NCBI GenBank assembly: GCA_900491605.1
Contig: UESW01003878.1
Coordinates: forward strand, 926,920 to 990,919
Direction of reading: 5' to 3'
DNA: 64,000 nucleotides
DNA from: Calamus simplicifolius
Taxonomy: Eukaryota; Streptophyta; Magnoliopsida; Arecales; Arecaceae
Within the stretch, counting starts at the first letter, position 1. Every line of letters begins with the position of its first letter. Positions 46,383 through 56,595 of the stretch are shown here, one piece after another. The notes beneath the pieces were generated by a model. That model was not told the DNA's origin. It worked only from the letters and a program-made list of their open reading frames with translations, and made no database searches. The translations under genes were made by a program, and so were the position numbers.

Positions 46383-46776
46383 GTTTTTAGATGCCCTTTG
46401 GAAGCAACCTTATGCCTCTTGGAAGCAACCTTATGCCCCTTGGAAGCAACCTTACGAATTAAATTAATTCGAATTCTTTTGATCAAAGGATGTTTGATAA
46501 GCCCATTCACTTCGTGATTTTCAGATCATGTTATCAGATAAGCCTTTTCAGGCTGTGATCTGAAGATCTGAAGATCAGATAAGCCCTTTCATAATTGTGA
46601 TCTGATGATCACGTTATCAGATAAGTCTTTTCACAATTGTGATCTGATAATCACGTTATCAGATAAGTCTTTTGACATGACTTATCTACAACCGTTTGAT
46701 TGAAGGGACGCCTTATCATCAACGGTTCGATTGACTTATCATTTGATCGAAGGGACACCTTATCAACGGTCCTGAT

Positions 46777-46850
46777 GGTCAACCGTTGACCGGTCAAACG
46801 TTGACTGGTCAACCTTGACCAGTTGACTGGTCAACCTTTCAACGGTCAAA
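46777..46850. promoter_or_regulatory. W-box cluster (nine TTGAC cores) in Copia2 LTR
   Basis: Nine TTGAC(C/T/A) cores on both strands lie in about 75 bases, some 400 bases upstream of the TATA-like box in element sense. TTGAC(C/T) is the WRKY-factor binding core. The same cluster is in the left LTR at 40959-41031. Confidence 0.75.
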
Positions 46851-47062
46851 TCATCAACGGTCATGATCAATCCTGATCAGCGATCACCAATGGTTGTGAT
46901 CAATCCAAGTCATCGTTTGATCTCAGCCCCTCATCTCAATCCTGATCAGTTTCTAGTCTGATCTTCATCATCAAAAAGATTAAAGCCCCTCAAGCTCCTC
47001 GCGACGATGCGTACGTGCAAAGTGCAAAGTGCGTACAAAGCGCCCATTGCGCCCTTCGCACA

Positions 47063-47094
47063 CGTGCGCGTGCGCGTGCGCGTGCGCGTGCGCG
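47063..47094 (+). repeat. (CGTGCG)n microsatellite in Copia2 LTR
   Basis: About five hexamer units of CGTGCG; also at 41241-41272. The two LTRs differ in the few bases just before it. Confidence 0.9.
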
Positions 47095-47313
47095 AGGGTG
47101 ATGCTTCGCATCACCCTCAAGCTCTCCTTCTATGGTGAGCCGAAGGAACACAAGCTTAAGGAGGAGGTTTCCATATAAGTGAACCTTCCTTCCTTGTTCT
47201 TTTCGATGTGGGACTAAATGTCCCCGCAATTTCTCATTCACATACATAAGGGGTTAATGGGCTTTCAAGGCCCATTAGGGTTTTCATGACCTATTTTGGC
47301 CCATTACCCAACA

Positions 47314-47949
47314 GTTTTGCCATGTACTTACGCATCTGCATCATTATACTATATGTACTTCATGAGGTGAACTATAAACCCAGCATGATATTGGATGCAT
47401 GCCCCCTTTGATTGGTCCTTAGACATCATCATGCTAAAATTTAAAGTCAGTTGAGATGCCAAGGGATGGTACATTCTACTTCGATCGTAAGAGAGGTAGA
47501 GTAGTACTGGGAGGCAGAGGCTCAAAAAAATTTCCAACCTAATTGAAATGGCCTGTTGAACACATGATTTTACTGAAATCATCCTTTCAATAGATAATTT
47601 TAAATATTTATTTTACCTAAAATCGTTTGCTCAACAGAATATTTGAAATTTTTTTTTTTTTTTTTGGATTGAACTCATCCATTGAAGACAGCCGCTCCAG
47701 AGAGCCTTTTTATAAGGCAAGTTGGCAGTTCAAGTTGAAAAAGTTTACTCAAGTAACTCAACATATGATTTTAAAATCATCTATGGAATAGATGATTTTA
47801 GCTCATGATGAGGCAGAAGAAAATCTGAAGATGCGGTGTTGGGATCTCATGTGGCATCCTAATATTACTTCGAAAACTACTTTCAGCCTAGCATCATTCA
47901 TGAAAATTATTTTTTGAAAAAAAATATTATTGGCAAGATCAAGTTCTCA
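47314..47949. other. Spacer between Copia2 and EH2
   Basis: It begins with the GTTTT target duplication. There is a T run at about 47650-47667. I see no gene; the end nearest EH2 presumably holds its 3' untranslated region. Confidence 0.55.
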
Positions 47950-49207
47950 CTAGGCACATGGCTCAATATGGCTCTTAAGGAATTTGATGATGTGCTGGTT
48001 CACTTGATCTGGGAACTGCTCCTGAACAAAATGGCATCCTTCAGGCATGTAAATGATCTCCAGATCAGGCACAAAGTTCTTCACCATTCCACCCCTGACG
48101 TACTCCTCCCGTCCCGGAAACTTGAGAGCGTAGTCTTTCTCCCCGACCACCAGCAGTGCAGGAACTTCCACTTTGGACTCGGCTTTGCCAAACCCCTTGT
48201 TCAGTGTCCTACGGAAAGCACATCAGCCATGTCAGTTCGGATTACTTCCCCACCACTGCAAGCAGTTCGTTTCATCTCACCTGTATGGCATCTGGAGCGG
48301 GAACATGAACCGGACTTCTCGTAGAGAGAGGCGTAGGCTGCGAGATCTTCGTCGGTGAACCATGGAGGCAGTGGAGTAGCGGCGTCCGCGAGGTCCATGA
48401 CTTCCTGGCCTTTCGCAGATATTGGGATCTCGCTCCTGGAGAAGAGAATGTAGATAGTCCGCACCACTCTTTTCACTTCGAATCGACCGAAGTCTGCCTC
48501 TGCTCGCCCTGGCTCCTGTGAAAAAAGGGGAAAAAATCATAGCTCTCTGATGAAGCGTGAGTGGATGCAATTGGATAATTTTTTCCGATCAAAGCACCCT
48601 CCATCTCAATATGTAGAAGCCTTCCGGGAGAGCCTCAAAAGGTGGGCTTTTGGGGGCAAAAGGAACGCCCAGGGTAACGACACCCGCGACTCGATCAGGG
48701 TGATCGACGGCGAATCATATGCTGGTTTGGCTCCAAAATCCTTCCCTACCACGAAAACCTTCTCAAAAAACATATCACCGTCATTGATAGAACCACCACC
48801 GAGCTTTTATTAAAAAAAAAAAAAAAAGGTATAAATGGAAAAGATGGAACCTTGGGGATGGAGAGGGTGTCGAGGATGGCGAGTAGATCGTCGACGAGGT
48901 CCTTCCAGCTGGCTTTCTCTGGCTCCGGGGGCTGCTCGGAGAGGCCGTAGCCGCGGCAATCGGGGGCGACGGCTCGGAATCCAGCGTCGGCGACGGCGAT
49001 CATTTGGTGCCTCCACGAGTACCAGATCTCGGGGAATCCGTGGAGGAACAGCACCGTCCCCAATCGCCTGCATCCAAGATCGCATAGGGAGACCGAGTGA
49101 TTGGAGAAAAAAGAGAAGGGAGTGGTGTGAGGACGGACCTTTTCCTATGTGAGCTATGTGGAGATTGAGGCCTCTGATGTTGAGATAGAGTGCTCTATCT
49201 TCTCCAT
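47950..49207 (-). pseudogene. Epoxide hydrolase copy EH2, five exons, several one-base deletions
   Basis: Tandem paralogue of EH1 with the same exon plan: 49207-49139, 49067-48851, 48758-48598, 48515-48281, 48208-47950, all borders GT/AG. It has the same motifs: HGFPEIWYSWRHQM, VVGKDFGAKPAY, GEKDYALKFPG, and CHFVQEQF with the catalytic His but Cys in place of the Gly before it. It ends in a longer tail (SHIEPCA). Relative to EH1 it lacks one base in exon 1 (CACTCT versus CACTCCT, which brings an early stop), one at the start of exon 2, one in exon 3 (TATGATTCG versus TATGAGTTCG) and one in exon 4 (TCCGGTTC versus TCCGGGTTT). As read it cannot make a full enzyme. Intact exon lengths would be 70, 218, 162, 236 and 259. 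Confidence 0.87.
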
Positions 49208-51206
49208 TTTCTGCTGCCCTTCCTCGGTGTCAGACGGTCAGAGCGGACGGAGAGGGGAGGACGCTTTATCTGCAGCTCTTCGCTAAGTAACTTGACGTCG
49301 GAGCTCAAGGTCGACCGTGCCCTTGTGAGTGAAGGGGAGTCGCTTATTGCGTTTAGCCAGTTCCAGACTAATTTTTTCTTTAAAAAAAAAATGATATTGA
49401 GGTGAATACAGCCGTCATGAACCATCTTTGTGCGCAAACCTTTCGTGAGCATGCATTAATCGCATAAATTAATCATCTATATACTAATATATTACAAAAG
49501 ATTTTTTTATATATTTATACATCAATCTTTTATGCACAAACTTTTTTACGGCTGCAAATGAGTTTGTATAAGTCATGATCGATGATGAAAAATGTTTTAC
49601 TATATTATTCTTCGGTTCAACAAACGTGCATCAACTTTATTGCTTGCGCATATCGATATATATGCAATGATTCAAAATTTATCGTGCACCGCATGTGCAT
49701 CAGTATGCATGAATAATCAATCCATATAATTGATGCGTGCTGCTCACCAAAAAATGGTACAATAAGTCTTTTGGTTCCGTATGATTAGGCCCGATTGAAT
49801 TTTAAAATTAAAATTAATTAAAATTTAATTTATATATTTTTATTCATTCATTTCGAAATCAATTCATCTTGAGTTATAAATTTTAATTATATAAATATTT
49901 TTTATTTACTCAATTACCTTATAAATTTATTAAATAAACTCTAATTTAAACTAATTTTTCTTTTATTTTAACAATTAAAACTTCACCTATCTTTTTATTT
50001 AATTATATCTAAATATTTATTTTATTATTTATTTTGATAAATTCTTAATTATAATGTTGTTAAATATATCAATAAATATTTTAATTTAAGATTAATATTT
50101 ATTTGGATAAAATTAAAGTTTTTGAATAAAAGTTTAAGTTTAAGTTAATTCTTTTTAATTTCACTTAAATTTTTTAGTTAACTATAATTTGCATCATATA
50201 GTTTGAATTTTGCAACTTAAATTATAAGATTAATAAAATATTAAAATAAATCTTAAAGTTTATAAAATGCTATACATAAAGTTTTTCATATATTTGGACT
50301 TAGACGGTGTTACTTATTAACATGCGTAATGTGTGCACTAACTATTTTGGCTTGTTACACATATTTCATGGAGCAGTTGGTGCTTGTATCCATCTGAGCT
50401 CTTTGTCAAAGCATTAGAAGGAAGAATCGGCTGCAATCCGCGTGAGAGAGGGGCTGAAGACAACGAAGGATTCAGAGCAACACAAAGTTGGCGAAAGTTT
50501 GTTGCCAAAAGAGCGTCCAGTTTTGCTAATTTGAGTTCTTTAGATCATTATTGTCATGGATGTAATGTAATCTTACGGTTTTTGTTTCTTTCCATGGACG
50601 TGAAGATAGGTTTAAAATCATCCAAAATTTTTCTCAATAATTTTTTGCACTCTTGCTTCCCTGTAAACATAGATTATGACATAGAGAAATGACGTCATAT
50701 AGCTATTTTTGAAATAGAAATCTACCTTTCATGAACTCTACTAAAACTGGTTTCAAGTTCGAATAAAGAAGAAGGGTTACGTTAGGTAACTGACAATCAG
50801 CATAAAACTTCGCTAGATTCCTTAAAAATGAATCTATTAAATTAAACTATGCGAAGACTAGAATGTTTCCATTAAGAAAATAATTAAAAAAATATATAAT
50901 TATTTATAATTTGAATATCGATTTAGTTCTGAATAAAGAAGAATTGAGATAGCAGATTTATGTAGCTGATCCCATGTAGTTGGAAAAAGGCTTAGATGAG
51001 TTGAGTTAAGTTGAAAGTTACCTTCTATGGTTACAACGAAGAACCAAAACTCTTAGCAGTGGAGGCCTTCATCCTGCCCAGATATACCCTAGACCAGATG
51101 ATGGTGCCTCCAATCTTAAACCCAAGCATCATGGTAAACCCAAACTTAAACTTCCCTCCTTTTTCAGTCAACACTTGATTCACAGCACCCTCCATCTAGT
51201 CCTTAA
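49208..51206. other. AT-rich spacer upstream of EH2
   Basis: The first roughly 90 bases match the EH1 5' flank. The rest is mostly AT-rich, with no convincing gene apart from the possible remnant at 51031-51195. An open frame at 50384-50692 has no recognisable domain and is left uncalled. Confidence 0.55.
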
Positions 51207-52461
51207 GGCTGCGTTTGGATGTCAAAAAGTTATTCCGAGAATAGGGATACAAATTCCGTAGGAATAGCTTATTCCCTTTGTTATTCTAGATTTCTGTTTG
51301 GATGAAAATCTGGTATTCCATGTTATTCCAGTGCAATTAATGCAGTGTTATTCCAAATGATGTTTGGATGACATGGGAATAAGCATGTATTCCAGTAGGA
51401 ATATATGAAGAATTTTTTGAAATTTCAAAAATACCCCTTCCAATAAAATGGTTTATCAATTTTATTTTTTAAAATGACATGAATAAATTATTATTTATTA
51501 ATAAATAAGGTAATAAATTAATTATTTTTAAAAAATATAAGAACATTCTTAATAAATTATTTTATATTAATAAAGAAAAAAATAACATACTTAATTTATT
51601 ATTTTCTATTAATAAATTTATTTAATTTTAAATTATATTATAATAAATTTATTTAATTTATTTAATTGAATAAATTATTATTTATTAATAAATAAGGTAA
51701 TAAATTAATTATTATTAATAGAATAATATAAGAACATACTTAATAAATTATTTATATTAATAAAGAAAAAAATAACATACCTAATTTATTATTTTCTATT
51801 AATAAATTTATTTAATTTTAAATTATATTATGAATAAATTTATTTAATTTATTTAATTGAATGAATTATTATTTATTAAGAAATAAGGTATAAATTAATT
51901 ATTAATAGCATAATATAAGAACATACTTAATAAATTATTTTATATTAATAAAGAAAAAAATAACATACTTAATTTATTATTTTCTATTAATAAATTTTTT
52001 AATTTTAAATATTATAAATAAATTTATTTAATTAATTTAATTGAATAAATTATTATTTATTAATAAATAAGGTAATAAATTAATTATTATTAATAAAATA
52101 ATATAAGAACATATTAATAAATTTATTTCATTTTAAATTATATTATAAATATTTATTTTATTTTAAATTATATTATAAATAAATTTATTTCATTTTAAAT
52201 TATATTATAAATAAATTTATTTAATTTATTTAAATGACATTATAAATAAATTTATTTAATATATTTAATTTAATGCCATCGGTGCCTCTGGAATAGCTAC
52301 AGTGGGAATATGAGCTATTCCATCCAGTACCATGGAATAAGAAATTGGAATAAGAAGGGTTGACTGGAATAGCTAATCTAGTGGGGCCCACACACCTTTT
52401 TCCTTCTGTTTGGGGGAATAAGGGCCTATTCCAGGCCTTATTCCCCCATCCAAACACTGCC
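51207..52461. mobile_element. Tourist/PIF-Harbinger-like element, 1255 bp
   Basis: Terminal inverted repeats GGCTGCGTTTGGATG and CATCCAAACACTGCC are flanked by TAA on both sides (51204-51206, 52462-52464), the 3-bp duplication of Harbinger elements. Subterminal parts rich in ATTCC/GGAAT motifs are also inverted. There is no transposase frame. The core is a tandem array. Confidence 0.85.
51481..52230 (+). repeat. About 187-bp AT-rich tandem array, four units, inside the MITE
   Basis: The block GAATAAATTATTATTTATTA recurs at 51481, 51668, 51859 (one change) and 52043, giving spacings of 187, 191 and 184. Units contain only A/T plus a few G/C marker bases (AAGAACATACTTAAT, AATAACATAC). The last unit is partial. 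Confidence 0.88.
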
Positions 52462-52464
52462 TAA

Positions 52465-53181
52465 GTAATCATCCCCTCCCTTAGCATAAACAACATCTCA
52501 GCCCTTGGAATAGAGGAATGCACCATCACCAGCAATGCCCAAATCCATCTTGCTATTCTTGTGAATGCTTAATAAAATGGTGTCTTTGGGTGCCAACAAC
52601 TCAACACAAATGCCTTTGATCCAAATTACCGTAGAATGAGCATTTCATGCTCCATGGCACCACCATGTCATAGGTTGAGCATAATTTCGATTTAACCAAA
52701 AATTTAAACCATTTCGATGCAATTCAATCAATTTGGTTTGGTTTGATTTTTGTTAAAAAATAATTATTCAGTTTCGATTCAATTTTTTTAGTATTAAAAA
52801 TGAAAAAATTGAACTGAACTGATTAATTGATATACTTAGAGTAGCTAGGCTAATCAGATTTTGGACTTAAAAGCTTAAATCATAGGTCTATAATTGTGTC
52901 AATTCGTTTTTTATTTTGTTTGGGCTTAAAGCCCAAATAAAGGCCTATAACCAAGAAAATCGACTAAACTAAATTAGAACAATTTAATTTGATTGGTTTG
53001 ATTTTTAAAAAAAATTAATTTGGTTTGATTATATATTTTTAAAATTATGGTTTGATCAATCTTGTTCAATTTTAAACTGAACTATCTGAACTAAGTGAAT
53101 GTTCACCCTACACTAACATAAATAAAACTTCCAAAATGAGATTCAGGGTCTTCTATTAGAGCATTGAGGGGTTCCGAAAGG
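52465..53181. other. AT-rich spacer
   Basis: Apart from the possible remnant near its left end, no gene is seen. Repeated TTTGGTTTGATT phrases occur at 52730-53060. Confidence 0.5.
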
Positions 53182-53815
53182 TCATAACATTATCAAATTG
53201 CTTTCAATTAAAGCATTCATCTCAAGCATCACCCAAGAGAGATAGGCTTTGAATGCGAATTTCTTATGACATTTTTCATTATATATGACTGAATCAAATA
53301 TTGAACTGGAAGCTTTATCTGGATTCCAACCAGAAGCTTTCATTAAGCTAATCAGTGGCTTTGCAAAATCATGGATGGATTTTGATATGAGCTTAAAGAC
53401 CTCAGAAAACATAGCCTTAGTCAATTCTTGCCAAAGTTGAAAAAATATCTCCTCTGGCAACACTACTTGTACCATCTTCTACTCCAGTTCTACATATTTT
53501 TTTCATAATAATTCCTCGACTTCCAATCTGAGGCAGGTAATCAAAGACCTTTTGCACTGGATTTTGGTTTTCAATTCCACCAGCATTTCTTGATACTCTT
53601 GAATCTTTAGACTTGATTGAAACTTGGAATCATAACTCTGTTTTTTGATATACAAATACTTTCCAACTTGGAAAGGGATTCGAGCTTGGAGACCATAAGC
53701 TCATCAATGGTATGGATCTTCTTAGTCTCATAAGGGATGCTGGCTCGCTAGAGCTGGACATAGGTCAATTTGAGAGCAGAGACTCTACAAGAGTCCTGAG
53801 ATCACAGCTTCTTTC
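53182..53815 (-). pseudogene. DUF641 / GIL1-like (IRK-interacting protein-like) pseudogene
   Basis: Minus-strand frames in order: LKLTYVQL and IPYETKKIHTIDELMVSKLE with LSKLESI (53800-53640), which resemble the N-terminal DUF641 helix pair; a coiled-coil-like middle (53600-53500, IQEYQEMLVELKTKI); then an open C-terminal block from about 53475 (FFQLWQELTKAMFSEVFKLI, HDFAKPLISLMKASGWNPDK, CHKKFAFKAYLS) ending at 53182. GIL1 relatives act in light-dependent gravitropism. Stops (after YVQL) and frame changes show this is dead. It appears intronless here, which would fit either a retrocopy or the naturally intron-poor family. Confidence 0.7.
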
Positions 53816-54246
53816 AAGCATAGGGATAGAGTATGGTCCATCAGTCCTATGATTTGGAAGAGTGCTCTGTTCTGGAAAAGAATACTCAATTTTATATCTT
53901 TAGAAAAAGATAAGGAAGCAAAGATTTTAAGCATTTTAATGATATAAAGAGGCGTTACATTCAGGGTTCCAGAGAACATAAAGATGAATAAAAATGATAC
54001 TAGGGTTTTAGGAAACAAAGAGAATGGAGCAAGATAGATTAAGGTTTAGCACTCGTTACCTTCTGAGATGAAATGGAAGTACTTAAAGATGAGAACTTTC
54101 AAAATCCATGAGCCTTCTATGATCATTGCATTTTTGAGAAGACAAATTTAGAGCCTTTTAGCTACCATATTGTGATGGATTAGCATAACAACTAAGGTTT
54201 GGAGCAGAAGAGTGGGAGGATAGATTCAACTTTTTTGAGACTCTAA
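53816..54246. other. Spacer
   Basis: No gene or repeat is recognised between the DUF641 remnant and the MITE pair. Confidence 0.5.
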
Positions 54247-54908
54247 GGTAGTGTTTGATAGCCCAAAAGCTATTCCTGGATAAATATACAGGATAGCATT
54301 TATCCAGGGGATAGATGAGGGAATACGTTTTTTTAAAATTACAAGTCTGCCATCAAGGGATAACTTTAGTTGTTATTGGGTTCCTTAGGTAGTGTTTGAT
54401 AGAAAAAATATTATCCATGGATAAGTGTACGGGATAGAGTTTGTCCCCTGGCTATCCATAGGGATATCCCTTGGCTATCCCATTGATCATATCAAATGCA
54501 AAAAAGTAAATCCATAGGATAATTTTTTTTTACTTTTATTTAGAAGGATAACCAGCTATTCCTGCATTTCTAGAGAATAAATTGAAGGGATATCCCATGG
54601 TTAACCATGGATTATCCCTTTGGTTAATTTTATTCCCAGCTATCCTTTATAGTTATGGCTTTTGGGAATAAGAAGTGATATACAGGGGATATCCCCTCTT
54701 ATCCCCTATTTCAAACACTACCTTAGGGAATAAGTTCATGAGATAACCCATCTTTCCTTAGGGAATAAGTTCATGAGATAACCCATGGTTAAACATGGGT
54801 TATCTTCTATGGTTAAACTTTTTCAGACCATCCCCTCTAGCTATAGCATTTGAAAATAAGAGGGATATCCAAAGGATATCCTTTCTTATCTTCCATATCA
54901 AACCTACC
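54247..54908. mobile_element. Outer Tourist-like MITE, 662 bp, containing a second copy of its own family
   Basis: Ends GGTAGTGTTTGATAGCCC and ATATCAAACCTACC, flanked by TAA on both sides (54244-54246, 54909-54911). It is interrupted by the inner copy at 54388-54722. A duplicated phrase TTAGGGAATAAGTTCATGAG appears twice at 54723-54785. Confidence 0.8.
54388..54722. mobile_element. Inner Tourist-like MITE, 335 bp
   Basis: Ends GGTAGTGTTTGATAG and TTTCAAACACTACC, flanked by TTA on both sides (54385-54387, 54723-54725). It has the same termini as the outer element, hence a self-nested insertion. Confidence 0.85.
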
Positions 54909-54911
54909 TAA

Positions 54912-55662
54912 GTGAGCATCCAATTTTGTTACATGCCTTCTCTCAGGATTATAACTTCTTTTTACGGTCAAAACAGTTAGCATTTGCATACTAATAAAAA
55001 AGCAATGTAATATATTATAAACTTCAAAGCTTATTTTAAAATTTTATTAAATTTAAATTACAAAACACCTCAAAATAATATGATTCAAATTATAATCATT
55101 TTTTTTTTTTTAATAAATATGTATTTAATTAATAATTTTTAGATTTTAATAATAAAATAATAACTATAAGGATCAGATTCGAATCATCTATTTTATTTCA
55201 ACTCGATGCAATATGCAAATGGATTGGATTGAAATTCAAAATCAAAATTTGAATATAAAACTACACCGAACCAGAATTAAGCATAATTTAATCTAATTTA
55301 TCTGTCTGGGGCCCCAGAGATGTGTCATTTGGTAATAATTAATTAATTTTTTTATTGCATATTATATTTATATTGCTCACGATGTTGGCCCTAAACTTTT
55401 CCGGCAAAATGATGGCGACGGGTAGGGAGAGGGACAACAAGAACAATATTTTTGTCTTCACTCTTTGCAAGTTCCTTTGTGGCCTGCCTTCCGAAAATTC
55501 TCTGTAGGCGTGCACGCCATTTCCACCCTGTCGTTCTTCTTGGATTGACTCTCAATCCCACAGTCCGAGAAGAGCAGCTGATGGTAGAACTAAAAATTCT
55601 ATCTGTTTAATTCTCTGTTCAATCCTCCAACTCGGTTGGTGTCCCATTGATTAGAGCCGCAG
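54912..55662. other. Upstream region of the metallophosphoesterase gene
   Basis: AT-rich sequence that becomes GC-balanced from about 55380, as usual for a promoter/5' UTR. No certain TATA box is seen; TATATTTATATTGC near 55362-55375 is a weak candidate. Confidence 0.45.
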
Positions 55663-56595
55663 ATGGTAGCCTCTGTCGTGGGGTTTCTGCCTTCTGACTC
55701 ACGCTTACTGCAAAAATTGAATTCCTCTGGTGCTATCTGTGATCCTCCAGTTTTGAAACGACGCATCAGAAAGGGGGTAGTAGGCTTCTCTGGAAGGCAA
55801 CAGATATTGCCCACAAACCGTTTGTATTATGGTCAGAATGACACGGATGCCCTGAGGGTCTTTGTCATCTCGGACCTGCATACGGACTACGCCGAGAATA
55901 TGGCATGGGTGAGGCGCTTGTCGACTGCGTGGTACAGGAATGACATCCTCATTGTTGCAGGGGATGTTGCAGAAACATACAAGAACTTTGTGGACACCAT
56001 GTCTGAGTTGAAGGATAGGTTCGGCAGTGTCTTCTATGTTCCTGGGAACCATGACCTCTGGTGCCGAAGGGAAGGAGAAAACTACGTGAGGTTTCTGTGT
56101 TTCTTTTAAATTTTCAAAAAATAAATGCCAAAGTGATTTTTCTCTTAGTATTCATGGTAAGTAGTTACCTGGGATGGCCAGTTGTTCCAGTGGGTATTTG
56201 TCATCTAACCTATAAGATGCCCATTAGAGCTGGACCGTGGAGGACTGTACAATTTTGTGATATATGGTTTGCACCATTGTTATATTGATTGAATATGAAG
56301 TACTAATTTTCTTTCAGATTAATTCACTGGACAAGTTGAATGTCTTGCTTGATGTATGCACTGAACTAGGAGTAGAAACCAGCCCAAGAGTCGTGGATGG
56401 TTTGGGAATTATTCCTTTGTTCTCGTGGTACCACAAGGTAAATGATTATTGGCTGTAGTGATGCCATATTACTCATCAGTCACCTTTCAATTTGTCTAAC
56501 TTATTTATTCCAATTTCTGATGTTTAAATAATTGCTTTGCAGAGTTTTGATAAGAGAAGGATGTAACTGGTGTTCGAATCCCTTCACTTGAGATG
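55663..56595 (+). CDS. Calcineurin-like metallophosphoesterase, first three exons (incomplete gene)
   Basis: Exons 55663-56085, 56318-56437 and 56543-56595, all with GT/AG borders and in phase 0 at the first two junctions. The metal-binding motifs of the family are present: DLHTDY (D-x-H), AGDVAE (G-D) and PGNHDLW (G-N-H-D). Residues 1-65 are basic and Ser-rich, compatible with an organelle transit peptide (inference). Exon 2 reads INSLDKLNVLLDVCTELGVE and ends PLFSWYHK. Exon 3 begins SFDK and then loses frame by one base near 56554 (stop at 56564-56566), with the expected continuation in the next frame up to a GTGATT donor. No further exon is found before the Gypsy2 LTR at 57558. Substrate is unknown. 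Confidence 0.82.

Larger units (their letters stand above)
40219..47313 (-). mobile_element. Copia2: young Ty1/copia retrotransposon, 7.1 kb, with perfect TSD
   Basis: The LTRs 40219-41491 and 46039-47313 (TGTTGG...CCAACA) are almost identical apart from a few substitutions and short indels. Target duplication GTTTT lies at 40214-40218 and 47314-47318. A gag-pol frame of 997 codons plus a 300-codon RT/RNase H continuation fills most of the inside, broken by one frameshift. High LTR identity implies a recent insertion. The primer site is not the tRNA-Met type. Confidence 0.93.
46039..47313 (-). repeat. Copia2 5' LTR (right copy)
   Basis: 1275 bp. In element sense it contains the W-box cluster, about four degenerate copies of a TTATCAGATAAG-bearing repeat (46525-46665), a TATA-like box, then about 335 bases to the LTR end. 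Confidence 0.93.
51031..52640 (-). pseudogene. Possible gene remnant split by a MITE; identity unknown
   Basis: On the minus strand, 52640-52465 reads ELLAPKDTILLSIHKNSK and MDLGIAGDGAFLYSKG, and after the MITE 51195-51031 reads MEGAVNQVLTEKGGKFKFGF and MMLGFKIGGTIIWSRVYLG, ending at a stop at 51031. The protein-like composition on both sides of the insertion suggests one former exon. A stop after YSKG and a one-base frame difference across the MITE show it is broken. I cannot name the family. Confidence 0.35.

Noticed and set aside
50384..50692. 102-residue open frame
   Set aside because: No recognisable domain, no splice or codon support, in an AT-rich spacer; likely chance.
55599..55814. 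Open frame on the minus strand over the start of the phosphoesterase gene
   Set aside because: It is a shadow of the plus-strand gene, whose motifs and splice sites are clear.
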